Positions 14,014-20,968 are shown, counted from the first letter of the stretch. The stretch: DNA of 21,025 nucleotides from CALMFG01 sp963666035 (GCA_963666035.2 CAXXJI010000013.1:1-21025), one strand, 5' to 3'. Numbers and translations are program-made. The notes: generated by a model from the sequence alone, not told the origin.

Positions 14014-15267
14014 ATGGTTATGGACAAGCTAATCTTGCACTGCGATTTGAATAATTACTTTGCGTCAGCCTCTTTGCTGGCACACCCTGAACTCAAAGAT
14101 CAGCCGGTCGCAGTCGCCGGTGATCCCGAGCGTCGGCATGGTATTATCTTGGCTAAAAACATACCCGCTAAAATCGCTGGGGTGAAGACGGCCGAAGCCA
14201 TATGGCAATCTATGCAAAAGTGTCCTAACCTTATCCTACTAAAACCAGACTATCCCCTATACATCAAGTATTCTGAGATTGTGCGCGAGATCTATTACCG
14301 TTATACCGGTAATATCGAACCCTTTGGCATCGATGAAGCCTGGCTGGATATCTCCCAGCATGGTAAAGATATTAAGTATGGCGCAGAAGTTGCCTATGAG
14401 ATAAAAGAAGTCATCAAGTCTGAAACCAATCTCACCGTATCCATTGGCGTATCGTTTTCAAAAGTCTTTGCGAAATTGGGTAGTGACTACAAAAAACCAG
14501 ATGCCGTCACGGTGATTTCTCGGGAGAACTATAAGACACTGGTCTGGCCCCTACCAGCAGAGGATTTGATCTACGTCGGCCGCGCAACAAAGCAGAAATT
14601 AAACCGAATTGCAATCACTACCATTGGTGACCTTGCCAACGCGGATCCCGATGTCTTAAAACACCTATTGGGCAAGAACGGATTGGTTATACGTGATTTT
14701 GCCAACGGGAATGACGGATCCTTAGTCAAAGCCGTTGACCATGAATTTGGCTTTAAGGGAATCGGCAACAGCATGACCACCACGAGAGATTTGATTTGTG
14801 ATCGGGATATACGTATATCCTTTCTGCTACTCTCCGAGATGGTAGCCCAGCGTATGCGGGCTCAAGGCGTGACGGCTGGTAATATTGGGATTTACTTACG
14901 GGATAAAGACTTAGCGCATATCACAAGGCAAAAGAAGCTTACCGAAAAGACCTTTCTTTCTGACGAGATCACTGAAATTGCGATGGACTTATATTATGCC
15001 AACTGGGATATAAAGAACCATCCGGTTCGGTCTCTAGGTATTCGCTCCACCGACTTTTCCAAGATCAACGGCAAACGTCAATTATCTTTTTTTGATTCAA
15101 TCGATAAAATGCACTTAGAAGCGCTTGAATTTGCGAAAGATGCGATCATCAAGCGCTATGGTAAAGGCGCGGTGATGCGAGCGGTCTTCCTGGAAAAAGC
15201 AGCCCCCAAAGAGCAGCATGCAGAGGAATTGCATGACGTACACCCCTTATCTTTCTTTCGAAAATAG
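14014..15267 (+). CDS. Y-family (DinB/UmuC-type) translesion DNA polymerase
   Basis: Error-prone polymerase that copies damaged DNA. Counting from ATG 14020, the first catalytic aspartate is Asp9 in LHCDLNNYFAS. The Asp105-Glu106 pair is in GIDEAWLDIS, and KRQLSFFDSID near the C-terminus contains a QLSFF beta-clamp-binding motif. Length (415 to 417 residues) is normal for DinB/UvrX proteins. Either ATG 14014 or ATG 14020 could be used; neither has a Shine-Dalgarno, since the preceding bases are the T-run of a terminator hairpin. A DinR-like box and TATAAT lie at 13901-13922, so SOS control is likely. Such polymerases are common on ICEs and plasmids, where they may aid survival or mutation after DNA entry. 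Confidence 0.9.
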   Translation: MVMDKLILHCDLNNYFASASLLAHPELKDQPVAVAGDPERRHGIILAKNIPAKIAGVKTAEAIWQSMQKCPNLILLKPDYPLYIKYSEIVREIYYRYTGNIEPFGIDEAWLDISQHGKDIKYGAEVAYEIKEVIKSETNLTVSIGVSFSKVFAKLGSDYKKPDAVTVISRENYKTLVWPLPAEDLIYVGRATKQKLNRIAITTIGDLANADPDVLKHLLGKNGLVIRDFANGNDGSLVKAVDHEFGFKGIGNSMTTTRDLICDRDIRISFLLLSEMVAQRMRAQGVTAGNIGIYLRDKDLAHITRQKKLTEKTFLSDEITEIAMDLYYANWDIKNHPVRSLGIRSTDFSKINGKRQLSFFDSIDKMHLEALEFAKDAIIKRYGKGAVMRAVFLEKAAPKEQHAEELHDVHPLSFFRK

Positions 15268-15287
15268 GCCAATCCTCAGATTTAACG

Positions 15288-15311
15288 ATATAAGAACATA
15301 TATTCTTATAT
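15288..15311 (+). repeat. Palindrome upstream of the sigma-like gene promoter
   Basis: ATATAAGAA (15288-15296) and TTCTTATAT (15303-15311) are perfect complements around CATATA. The central GAAC-ATAT-ATTC is one base from GAACATATGTTC, the core of a DinR box, so it may be a further SOS operator. It could also be a weak hairpin at the end of the polymerase transcript. Confidence 0.4.
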
Positions 15312-15317
15312 TTCATA

Positions 15318-15346
15318 TTGACAAACGTCTGTTCGTATTATATACT
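15318..15346 (+). promoter_or_regulatory. SOS-type promoter of the sigma-like gene
   Basis: TTGACA (15318-15323) and TATACT (15341-15346) are 17 bp apart, matching sigma-A consensus at 6 and 5 of 6 positions. CAAAC-GTCT-GTTCG (15322-15335) overlaps the -35 and matches the DinR/LexA box with one mismatch, so the promoter should be repressed until DNA damage. Confidence 0.8.
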
Positions 15347-15381
15347 TCTTTCACAGACCCCGGAAAATATACAAAGGAAGG

Positions 15382-15853
15382 ATGGTTAGTCGTATGCAGG
15401 CACCCGCAGCATGGATGCAGCCTGCTACTCCCAAGAAAGAACGTGCGTATTATCTCTATATTGACGGATGCCAAGTGCCGGTCAGCCAGGAAGTCTACCG
15501 GGAATATTATCGATGCCGCGATCAGGAGAGATATATCGAAAAAAACTCAAGACGAAGAGAAGTTTCGATTCAGCATTTGAACGCCAAACACGTCCCATGG
15601 GAGTATCAACAGTATCAAGAAGAACAAAGTATCAAGCGGAAAAACAAAACCATCAAACTCATGATGCAAGCGGTGGAAGAACTGGATGATGACGATCGAT
15701 CGATATCTGATCACTGCACTATTCATTCATGATAAGACGGAAGAGGAATTGGCCGATGAATTAAACGTATCGCAACCGGTAATCAGCCGAAAACGGACAC
15801 GAATTCTAAAAAACTTAAAAAAGATTATAGAAATTCGCAGCTCAATGCTATAA
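15382..15853 (+). pseudogene. Sigma-70-like factor (Tn916/Tn1549 type), frameshifted by a CGAT repeat
   Basis: Small ICE-borne sigma-like protein, probably directing element transcription. The N-terminal part contains YYLYIDGCQVPVSQEVYREY, the usual opening of these proteins, and a basic helix. The first frame stops at 15730-15732 after 116 residues. A shift of +1 at the CGAT triplication (15693-15704) restores YLITALFIHDKTEEELADEL and VSQPVISRKRTRILKNLKKI, a region-4 HTH, ending at TAA 15851-15853. With two CGAT copies instead of three the protein would be 155 residues and intact. AAAGGAAGG (15373-15381) touches the ATG at 15382, so ATG 15394 could be the start. The promoter carries a DinR-like box and an intrinsic terminator follows. 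Confidence 0.8.
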
Positions 15854-15861
15854 TTTCGCCT

Positions 15862-15894
15862 AAAAAGTCCCTATATAGTGGAGGGACTTTTTTT
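15862..15894 (+). terminator. Rho-independent terminator after the sigma-like gene
   Basis: AAAAAGTCCCT (15862-15872) pairs with AGGGACTTTTT (15882-15892) around a 9-nt loop, with the T-run continuing to 15894. It ends the SOS unit and isolates the structured region that follows. Confidence 0.9.
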
Positions 15895-15904
15895 GTGCCT
15901 TCAT

Positions 15905-16150
15905 TGCACCTTGACAAACACCGGAAAAATCCCGGTCATAGCGTGTCATAAGCGAAATAAGCCCCGTGGTCAGTAGCCCGCAGGATAAGACCTGCAAACC
16001 AACCACCGGCATGTGGTTGTTACCGTGACCCATGGGGATAGCTAAGGATACTTGTGCATGGCGCACCCTGCAAAACGACAGGAGACCAACGCCCTTTGCT
16101 TGGAATATGATAGCCTAGGCCGAGTCTATGATTCTGCTTGCCGCAGATAG
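15905..16150 (+). ncRNA. Candidate structured RNA or single-strand origin before the helicase gene
   Basis: A non-coding stretch of about 245 bases with dense helical potential. It has an ACCGG/CCGGT hairpin (15920-15936) inside GACA/TGTC. A long stem pairs CCCCGTGGTCA (15962-15972) with TGACCCATGGGG (16026-16037), bulging one C. Inside that stem lie GCAGG/CCTGC (15980-15995) and CAACCAC/GTGGTTG (16000-16019). Beyond it are GTGC/GCAC (16054-16066), CCTG/CAGG (16067-16082) and TCTGC/GCAGA (16133-16147). The long stem enclosing two hairpins is a three-way-junction layout. It follows a terminator and precedes the helicase ribosome binding site, so it could be a leader RNA, an independent ncRNA, or DNA structure such as a single-strand origin. 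I do not recognise the family. Confidence 0.5.
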
Positions 16151-16182
16151 CTTATGATAATTATTTTAAAACAGGAGGTTTA

Positions 16183-18126
16183 ATGACCGATAAATCGACT
16201 CCCGAAACTTTAATCGATCATCTGTTTCACCATGTCTTTCCAAAGTACGGATACAATGTCCGACCCTCTCAAGTTCGCTTAACAAAGCATATGGCTAGCA
16301 TATTAAGCCATCATCAAATCTCACTCAGCGAAGCGGAGGTCGGCACGGGAAAGACCTTTGCTTATCTCATCGCGTGTATCGTCAACAGTCTGTTTATCCC
16401 CGAAGACTTTCGGGCACGGATGAACTACGCGCATGCCTATCACTTCACGATGGAAACCCGTATGCCCTACATCATCACCACCAGCAGTATTGAACTTCAA
16501 AAAGCGCTGATGAATGATTACATCCCAAGGCTCTCTAAAATCCTGATGAAAGAGGGTATTATTAAAACGCCGATTACAGCGGCTTTGCGCAAAGGTAAAT
16601 CCAACTACGTATGCAAGCGCCGATTGAATAAGTACCTTCATACCCTTAAAGGAACGAATAAAGATATTGAACGAATCATAGCCACCACATCAAGCTCGAT
16701 TGATTTGGATATGGCCGATAGCCTATCCTCATATGACAAGAAACAAATCTGTGTATTGAACTGTCCCAAGACCTGCAAACATCGGGCCATGTGCCGATAT
16801 ATAGCCTTACAGGAAAACTTGAAATCTCCCGATCATTTCTTCCAAGTCTGTAATCACAACTACTTCATCGCAGACCTTACCCACCGCAAGAACCGATTGC
16901 CAAATTTACTGCCCAACTATCGCGGTGTGATCATCGATGAGGCACACAAGTTCAGCAATGCCTTAAGTCAGATGCAGACATTTGAGTTGAATCTAACGGA
17001 TACAAAGCGTATCATCGATAAACTCAAGTCACAAGATCCCGAACAGACAAAGCTCATCAATATCACTGCATTCCAATTGAGCTTCATAGCCAAACGACTG
17101 GCAACCCTCCCCATAGATGAAGTCATCGCCTTTGATCTCCAGACCAAGCATCTCATTAAGCAATTATATGGCGCATTACATGATCTTAATCAAACCGTTG
17201 ACCAAAGTGACCTTCGTGACGCAGAGCAGACTTTGGAGCATATCACCGCTCATGAGGAACGTATATTCTGGCTGACTGAAGATACCATTCACAGTGTATC
17301 CAAGTATCCGGGACGGATCATCAAGCACGTGGTGTATGACAAGACGCTTCCGGTCATCCTGACTTCCGGGACCCTTTCAATTGATGGAGACTTTCATTAC
17401 TTCAAGCGTGAGCTTGGTCTGCAGTCGGTATCGGCGTTCAAGCTGAAGACGACCAGTGAGCGTTCACCATATAACTTAAAGGAACAATGCCAGGTCTATA
17501 TCAGTGAAGCAACGCTTCCGCCTGAACCGAACAACCCAGAATACTTGACTTCCATCGCCTCCGAAATCATCAAACTCATCAATCACACTAACGGCAGGGC
17601 CCTCATCCTTTTTACTTCCTACAAGTCGATGCGGCAGGTCTATGATTTAATATCAGGCAAAACCGCTTACCCTATCATCATGGCATCCCGCGGAACAAGA
17701 AACGCTATTGAGCAATTCAAGAAAACAAGAGATGCCGTGCTGCTTTCCACCAGCGCTTGGGAAGGTGTGGATATCCAAGGTGAGCAACTATCATCGGTCA
17801 TCATCGTCAAGCTGCCATTTCTGGTTCCGGACCTTCTTTCGGAGGAGAAGCGGAAACAGTATAAGGACCAGAAGACTTATAGGGACGCTGTATTAATCCC
17901 AAATATGCTGATTAAGCTAAGGCAAGGGATCGGGCGGTTGATTCGCCATGAAGATGACAAAGGCTTAATTTCCATATTGGATTCAAGGGTGGGCAATAGC
18001 AGCGCTTACCGAGTACATGTGAACAACATCTTGCCAGCTTGCGCGATCATTAATGAATTAGCTTTTGATGGATTCTCATGTAAAAACCATAATGCCAATG
18101 CATCCACGATTGGCTGGAAAGGGTGA
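16183..18126 (+). CDS. DinG/XPD-family DNA helicase
   Basis: A 647-residue superfamily 2 helicase that unwinds DNA with 5'-3' polarity in this family. Seen: Walker A in EAEVGTGKTFAYL (about 50-62); an iron-sulfur cysteine set, with one in NYVCKRRL and three in CVLNCPKTCKHRAMC; the Walker B/DEAH box VIIDEAHKF; TSGTLSI; STSAWEGVDIQGE; and motif VI RQGIGRLIRHEDDKG. There is no exonuclease domain. AGGAGG at 16173-16178 supports ATG 16183. The excisionase-like gene starts 3 bp after its stop. On an ICE it may assist replication or processing of the transferred strand; that role is inferred from context. Confidence 0.9.
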   Translation: MTDKSTPETLIDHLFHHVFPKYGYNVRPSQVRLTKHMASILSHHQISLSEAEVGTGKTFAYLIACIVNSLFIPEDFRARMNYAHAYHFTMETRMPYIITTSSIELQKALMNDYIPRLSKILMKEGIIKTPITAALRKGKSNYVCKRRLNKYLHTLKGTNKDIERIIATTSSSIDLDMADSLSSYDKKQICVLNCPKTCKHRAMCRYIALQENLKSPDHFFQVCNHNYFIADLTHRKNRLPNLLPNYRGVIIDEAHKFSNALSQMQTFELNLTDTKRIIDKLKSQDPEQTKLINITAFQLSFIAKRLATLPIDEVIAFDLQTKHLIKQLYGALHDLNQTVDQSDLRDAEQTLEHITAHEERIFWLTEDTIHSVSKYPGRIIKHVVYDKTLPVILTSGTLSIDGDFHYFKRELGLQSVSAFKLKTTSERSPYNLKEQCQVYISEATLPPEPNNPEYLTSIASEIIKLINHTNGRALILFTSYKSMRQVYDLISGKTAYPIIMASRGTRNAIEQFKKTRDAVLLSTSAWEGVDIQGEQLSSVIIVKLPFLVPDLLSEEKRKQYKDQKTYRDAVLIPNMLIKLRQGIGRLIRHEDDKGLISILDSRVGNSSAYRVHVNNILPACAIINELAFDGFSCKNHNANASTIGWKG

Positions 18127-18129
18127 TTT

Positions 18130-18360
18130 ATGCACAATGAAAGCAACGCTGTACTTAATGTACGAGAAACTGCTCAGTATTTAGGCAGAAGCATTAACAA
18201 CACTTTAGCCATGCTACACTCTGGTGAACTACCAGCGATAAGGGTTGATAAACGCTGGATGATAAGCAAACACGCTCTTGATAATTGGCTTGTTGAAGAA
18301 GGAAATAGACAAGCAAGATTAAGACAGGAACAATCACTTCCAAGAATGGGGTGTTTATGA
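18130..18360 (+). CDS. xis: Excisionase-like HTH protein
   Basis: A 76-residue protein with a winged-helix DNA-binding domain of the excisionase (HTH_17) type: LNVRETAQYLGRSINNTLAMLHSGELPAIRVDKRWMISKHALDNWL over residues 9-54, the standard pattern of a helix, a turn and the PAIRV wing. Such proteins bend attachment-site DNA and steer the integrase toward excision. AAAGGGTGA precedes the start, 3 bp after the helicase stop. The integrase lies downstream, though separated by two small ORFs. Regulation of other genes is an alternative role. Confidence 0.8.
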   Translation: MHNESNAVLNVRETAQYLGRSINNTLAMLHSGELPAIRVDKRWMISKHALDNWLVEEGNRQARLRQEQSLPRMGCL

Positions 18361-18461
18361 TAAGAACTCCCGAGAGCCTAAAAGCCCTTTATATCATTGG
18401 TGCAATTTTAAAAAGTATACTATATGGCGAATGCCAGAATTGTATTTATAATGAATGTTGA
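18357..18461 (+). CDS. Short cysteine-containing ORF overlapping the excisionase end
   Basis: A 34-residue ORF that overlaps the excisionase stop as ATGA and has GGGGTG just upstream. It reads MIRTPESLKALYIIGAIL, then KSILYGECQNCIYNEC. The end, with CxxCxxxxC, could bind a metal or be chance. It overlaps the next gene's start in another frame. Nothing recognisable; kept because of the coupled start and cysteine pattern. Confidence 0.25.
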   Translation: MIRTPESLKALYIIGAILKSILYGECQNCIYNEC

Positions 18462-18774
18462 TATCAAAGATTGTAGCAACTCATTCATTCCAACTCTATG
18501 CAAGGATGAACGAGAAACCCATATTGCTTTTACAGATGCAGATTTGAGTGCAACGATCTATTCGTGTAGCCCCAGCATAGTTAATAAGCTTGAATCGCTA
18601 TGCCTTGATTTTCCTGATATTTATCAGAAAATATCAAGCGATAAGTATGGTTGTAAATACATATGTCCAAAAACAAATATCGGGTTCAAAAAACCCAGAT
18701 TATTATCTAGCGAACAAAGGGCGAAAAAGGCAGCTATTCTTTCGAAAACACGGCAAAAAAACAGTAATCAATAA
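18424..18774 (+). CDS. Hypothetical protein of unknown function
   Basis: A 116-residue protein, not recognised with certainty. It has a beta strand (RIVFIMNVD), a SFIPTLCKDERETHIAFTDAD stretch and SPSIVNKLESLCLDFPDIYQKI, followed by a basic tail KPRLLSSEQRAKKAA. The arrangement resembles small hypothetical proteins of phages and ICEs that lie between control genes and the integrase. No Shine-Dalgarno is visible before ATG 18424 or the alternative ATG 18451 (MNVDIKDC), so the start is uncertain. It lies between the excisionase and the integrase promoter in the same orientation. Confidence 0.55.
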   Translation: MANARIVFIMNVDIKDCSNSFIPTLCKDERETHIAFTDADLSATIYSCSPSIVNKLESLCLDFPDIYQKISSDKYGCKYICPKTNIGFKKPRLLSSEQRAKKAAILSKTRQKNSNQ

Positions 18775-18803
18775 TCCGACCTCGCATAATGATTGCCTTG
18801 ATT

Positions 18804-18814
18804 TGTGGTATAAT
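18804..18814 (+). promoter_or_regulatory. Integrase promoter (extended -10)
   Basis: TATAAT at 18809-18814 is preceded by TGG (18806-18808), a TGn extended -10. No good -35 is present. The predicted transcript would start near 18821, about 50 bases before the integrase ATG. The first ATG it meets, at 18841 with AAAGG upstream, opens a 37-codon out-of-frame ORF containing the integrase ribosome binding site. Confidence 0.6.
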
Positions 18815-18872
18815 TATCACATCATATAAAGGTATTTGTTATGGAAAACCAAATAACGAAGGAGGATAATAA

Positions 18873-20030
18873 ATGTCTGGTAAACCAACCACAAAAAAAC
18901 GTGGTAATGGAGAAGGCAGTATTTTCTATGACAAATCAAAAGAGATCTGGGTAGCATCATATCATGTTAACGGAAAACGCAAAGCAGTTTATGCGCGAAC
19001 CAAGACCGAAGCACGACAAAAGCTAATCCTTGCTCAAAGCAGCATCATCAACGGTACATATTTTGAACCTTCAGCTATTACGATTGAGCAATGGTTAAAC
19101 CTTTGGTTGAATGAGTATATGATCGGTAAGCGTGAGCCAAAAACCGTAGAGAACCATGAGAACAATATTAGAAATCATATTGTTCCTGTGCTAGGAAATG
19201 TTAAGTTAAAAGACTTACAACCCTACCAAGTGCAAAGGCTCTATAACCACGTTGAAAAGAAACTCAGCGCAAGAACGGTTAAGCTCGTGCATATCACACT
19301 ACACTCAGCAATAAAGCAAGCCGTTTTCAATGATATGCTTATTCAAAACGTTACTGAAAAATGCGTTTTGCCGAAGCACAATCCGAAGTTATCCAGAGCT
19401 TTAACAACGGATGAACAAAGGGATTTCATAATGGCAATTAAGAACACTCCCTTTGAGTTGGCTTTTCTGTTTTGCTTATATGCAGGACTAAGGCGAGGCG
19501 AAGTGCTGGCTTTGCAGTGGAAAGACATTAATCTAGAAACGAATAGAATTCGTGTTAACAAAACGGTTTCTAGAGTAAAAAACCTTTCCGCTTCAGGAGA
19601 AGAACGAAAAACAGAGATAATCATTAAACATCCCAAAACCAAGTCCTCTGTTAGGGAGATACCTTTTTCAAAGGTTTTACTCCCCTACATTAAGAATCAT
19701 CGTATTAGGATGACAGAACGGAAACTTGCTATGGGAAACAATTTTAACCCTGAGGAGTATCTTTTTACTGATACAAAGGGGAACCCATTTGACGGCGGTT
19801 ATCTCAATACGCAATTTAACAAAATCACAAATGATCTCTTTGAATTACCAGCAACAATACACACGTTAAGGCACACCTTCGCAACGCGAGGGGCAGAAAG
19901 TGGCGTTTCTATGAAAACCATGCAACTGCTTTGCGGACATAGCAAAATTGATATTACAGCGGATATATATACGCATGTATCAGATGCCTTTAACGCTAAA
20001 GAGATTGAGAAAATGGATGTGATTTTATAG
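18873..20030 (+). CDS. int: Tyrosine integrase of the element
   Basis: A 385-residue tyrosine recombinase that inserts and excises the ICE at the tRNA-Ser gene. It has an N-terminal arm-binding domain (GSIFYDKSKEIWVASYHVNGK, about 15-35), a helical core-binding domain (about 68-155) and the catalytic domain. Catalytic residues are Arg207 in AGLRRGE, Lys255 or Lys257 in KHPKTKSS, His330 and Arg333 in HTLRHTFATRG, His356 in CGHSKID, and Tyr366 in DIYTHV. All are present, so it should be active. AAGGAGG at 18859-18865 sets the start. It points toward the 3' end of tRNA-Ser, 144 bp away, the usual arrangement at an ICE right end. Confidence 0.95.
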   Translation: MSGKPTTKKRGNGEGSIFYDKSKEIWVASYHVNGKRKAVYARTKTEARQKLILAQSSIINGTYFEPSAITIEQWLNLWLNEYMIGKREPKTVENHENNIRNHIVPVLGNVKLKDLQPYQVQRLYNHVEKKLSARTVKLVHITLHSAIKQAVFNDMLIQNVTEKCVLPKHNPKLSRALTTDEQRDFIMAIKNTPFELAFLFCLYAGLRRGEVLALQWKDINLETNRIRVNKTVSRVKNLSASGEERKTEIIIKHPKTKSSVREIPFSKVLLPYIKNHRIRMTERKLAMGNNFNPEEYLFTDTKGNPFDGGYLNTQFNKITNDLFELPATIHTLRHTFATRGAESGVSMKTMQLLCGHSKIDITADIYTHVSDAFNAKEIEKMDVIL

Positions 20031-20174
20031 CTACTTTTTGCGGTTGCTATACGGTTGCTCCATAGCAGGGAAATATCCATAAAAACTACTTGGAATTTGT
20101 GTGTTTTCTGACAAAATAAAAAACCCGAATATCTCCAGTTTTCCGCATGAATACTAGGGATATCAAGGTTTTTC
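20031..20174 (+). other. Right end of the element, between integrase and tRNA
   Basis: This 144-bp stretch has no gene. Two direct copies of CGGTTGCT (20041-20048 and 20052-20059), 11 bp apart, could be arm-type integrase or excisionase sites. An imperfect inverted repeat pairs AAAAACC near 20118-20125 with GGTTTTT near 20167-20173, with ATATC nearby, and might serve as a weak terminator for the integrase. The repeats are seen; their roles are inferred. Confidence 0.45.
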
Positions 20175-20200
20175 TGGCAGAGAGGAAGGGATTTGAACCC
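20175..20200 (-). other. Probable attachment site (attR) in the tRNA-Ser 3' end
   Basis: Tyrosine integrases of ICEs commonly recombine within the 3' end of a tRNA and restore it. The CCA end and T-arm lie here, next to the integrase end of the element. The matching direct repeat at the left end is outside the window, so the exact core cannot be drawn. Confidence 0.5.
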
Positions 20201-20265
20201 TCGTTACGCTATTAACGTAAACACGATTTCCAATCGTGCGCCTTCAGCCGCTCAGCCACCTCTCT
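20175..20265 (-). tRNA. tRNA-Ser (anticodon GGA)
   Basis: On the minus strand the acceptor arm AGAGAGG (20265-20259) pairs with CCTCTCT (20185-20179), followed by G73 and an encoded CCA (20177-20175). TGGCTGAGCGG forms the D-arm. CACGA-TTGGAAA-TCGTG is the anticodon arm with GGA, reading UCC and UCU. A long variable arm and GGGTTCAAATCCC follow, as in class II tRNA-Ser. Its 3' end faces the integrase and is the probable integration target. A promoter (-35 TTGTTT at 20323-20318, -10 TAAAAT at 20300-20295, spacer 17) lies upstream. Confidence 0.97.
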
Positions 20266-20294
20266 ACGTCTATGAAATTTTAAGTCCGGTAGAC

Positions 20295-20323
20295 ATTTTA
20301 ACATACGGCATTTTAAAAAACAA
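20295..20323 (-). promoter_or_regulatory. Promoter of tRNA-Ser
   Basis: On the minus strand TTGTTT (20323-20318) and TAAAAT (20300-20295) are 17 bp apart, with TG shortly before the -10. The expected start is about 20 bases upstream of the mature tRNA 5' end. Confidence 0.55.
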
Positions 20324-20370
20324 GCGCATATTTAGTGTTAAAAACTATTGACGATTTTTAAAAAACAAAA

Positions 20371-20410
20371 ACCGGCAGGATGAAAGAATCCATTACCGGT
20401 TTAAAAATAA
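20371..20410 (-). terminator. Rho-independent terminator of the acidic-protein gene
   Basis: ACCGG (20371-20375) pairs with CCGGT (20396-20400), with an inner GGAT/ATCC stem. On the minus strand it is followed by TTTTTGTTTTTT. It lies just downstream of the gene ending at 20443. Confidence 0.8.
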
Positions 20411-20442
20411 CTATTTAAACTAACGAATAGACCGTGCTTATT

Positions 20443-20733
20443 CTACAGCAGCTTACCCAACAGCGAACCAAGTAAGCTTTCATCATCGTCGTCATCGTCA
20501 CTGGTGCCAAGTAAAGCGTCCAGTCCACCAAGGTTTTCAATGATATCTCCCAATTTGCTTTCATCCACTTCGTCTTTGTTTTTAAATAGATCCAAAATGT
20601 CGCCAAGGCCTTCGCCGCCTTCGCCGGCCAGCTTCGCAATTCCTTTTAGGTCAAAATCTTTAAGATCAATACCAAGCTCATCCAAAACCGAAATCCATTT
20701 TGCAACGTTCGTAATCTTACCAAGTGTGCCCAT
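20443..20733 (-). CDS. Small acidic protein of unknown function
   Basis: A 96-residue chromosomal protein. It starts MGTLGKITNVAKWISVLDEL, with a helical N-terminal half, a glycine-rich centre (KLAGEGGEGLGDIL), and an acidic end with six consecutive aspartates followed by ESLLGSLLGKLL. The ATG at 20733 has AAGGAG at 20750-20745; the frame extends upstream but without a better start. A clear terminator follows. I do not recognise a family. The GLGDILDLFK and LLGSLLGKLL repeats suggest amphipathic helices. It lies outside the element, in the AT-rich host flank. Confidence 0.7.
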   Translation of the reverse strand: MGTLGKITNVAKWISVLDELGIDLKDFDLKGIAKLAGEGGEGLGDILDLFKNKDEVDESKLGDIIENLGGLDALLGTSDDDDDDESLLGSLLGKLL

Positions 20734-20924
20734 CGTATTTTTTTCTCCTTTTCTCATTACCCAATCTTTTTCTTGGATAATCAATCTTACCATTATTTTT
20801 TTGATATCACAAATAAATTATATCGCTATGGAAGTTCATTTTATGTGATTATGTTACAACGCTATACCTGACTTGATGTTTTCGTTTTATTCATGTTTTG
20901 TTATTAATTTTTTCAACCTTGCGC

Positions 20925-20956
20925 TATAATATGAATATCATCATAATCATATTATA
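20925..20956 (+). promoter_or_regulatory. -10 box within an inverted repeat upstream of the YugP-like gene
   Basis: TATAAT at 20925-20930 is a perfect -10. It is part of TATAATATGA (20925-20934), the perfect complement of TCATATTATA (20947-20956). The symmetry may be a repressor operator over the transcript start. No convincing -35 is seen. Confidence 0.5.
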
Positions 20957-20968
20957 TGAGGTAATACT

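Noticed and set aside
15911..15940. TTGACA at 15911-15916 as a promoter for the structured region.
   Set aside because: No acceptable -10 is found 16 to 18 bases downstream, and the bases form part of the first hairpin.
16078..16088. ACAGGAGACC resembles the end of a cobalamin riboswitch.
   Set aside because: The other conserved cobalamin elements (GCCACTG, GGGAAGG and the B12-box context ending CCTGCC) are absent in the right order, and the helicase gene has no link to cobalamin.
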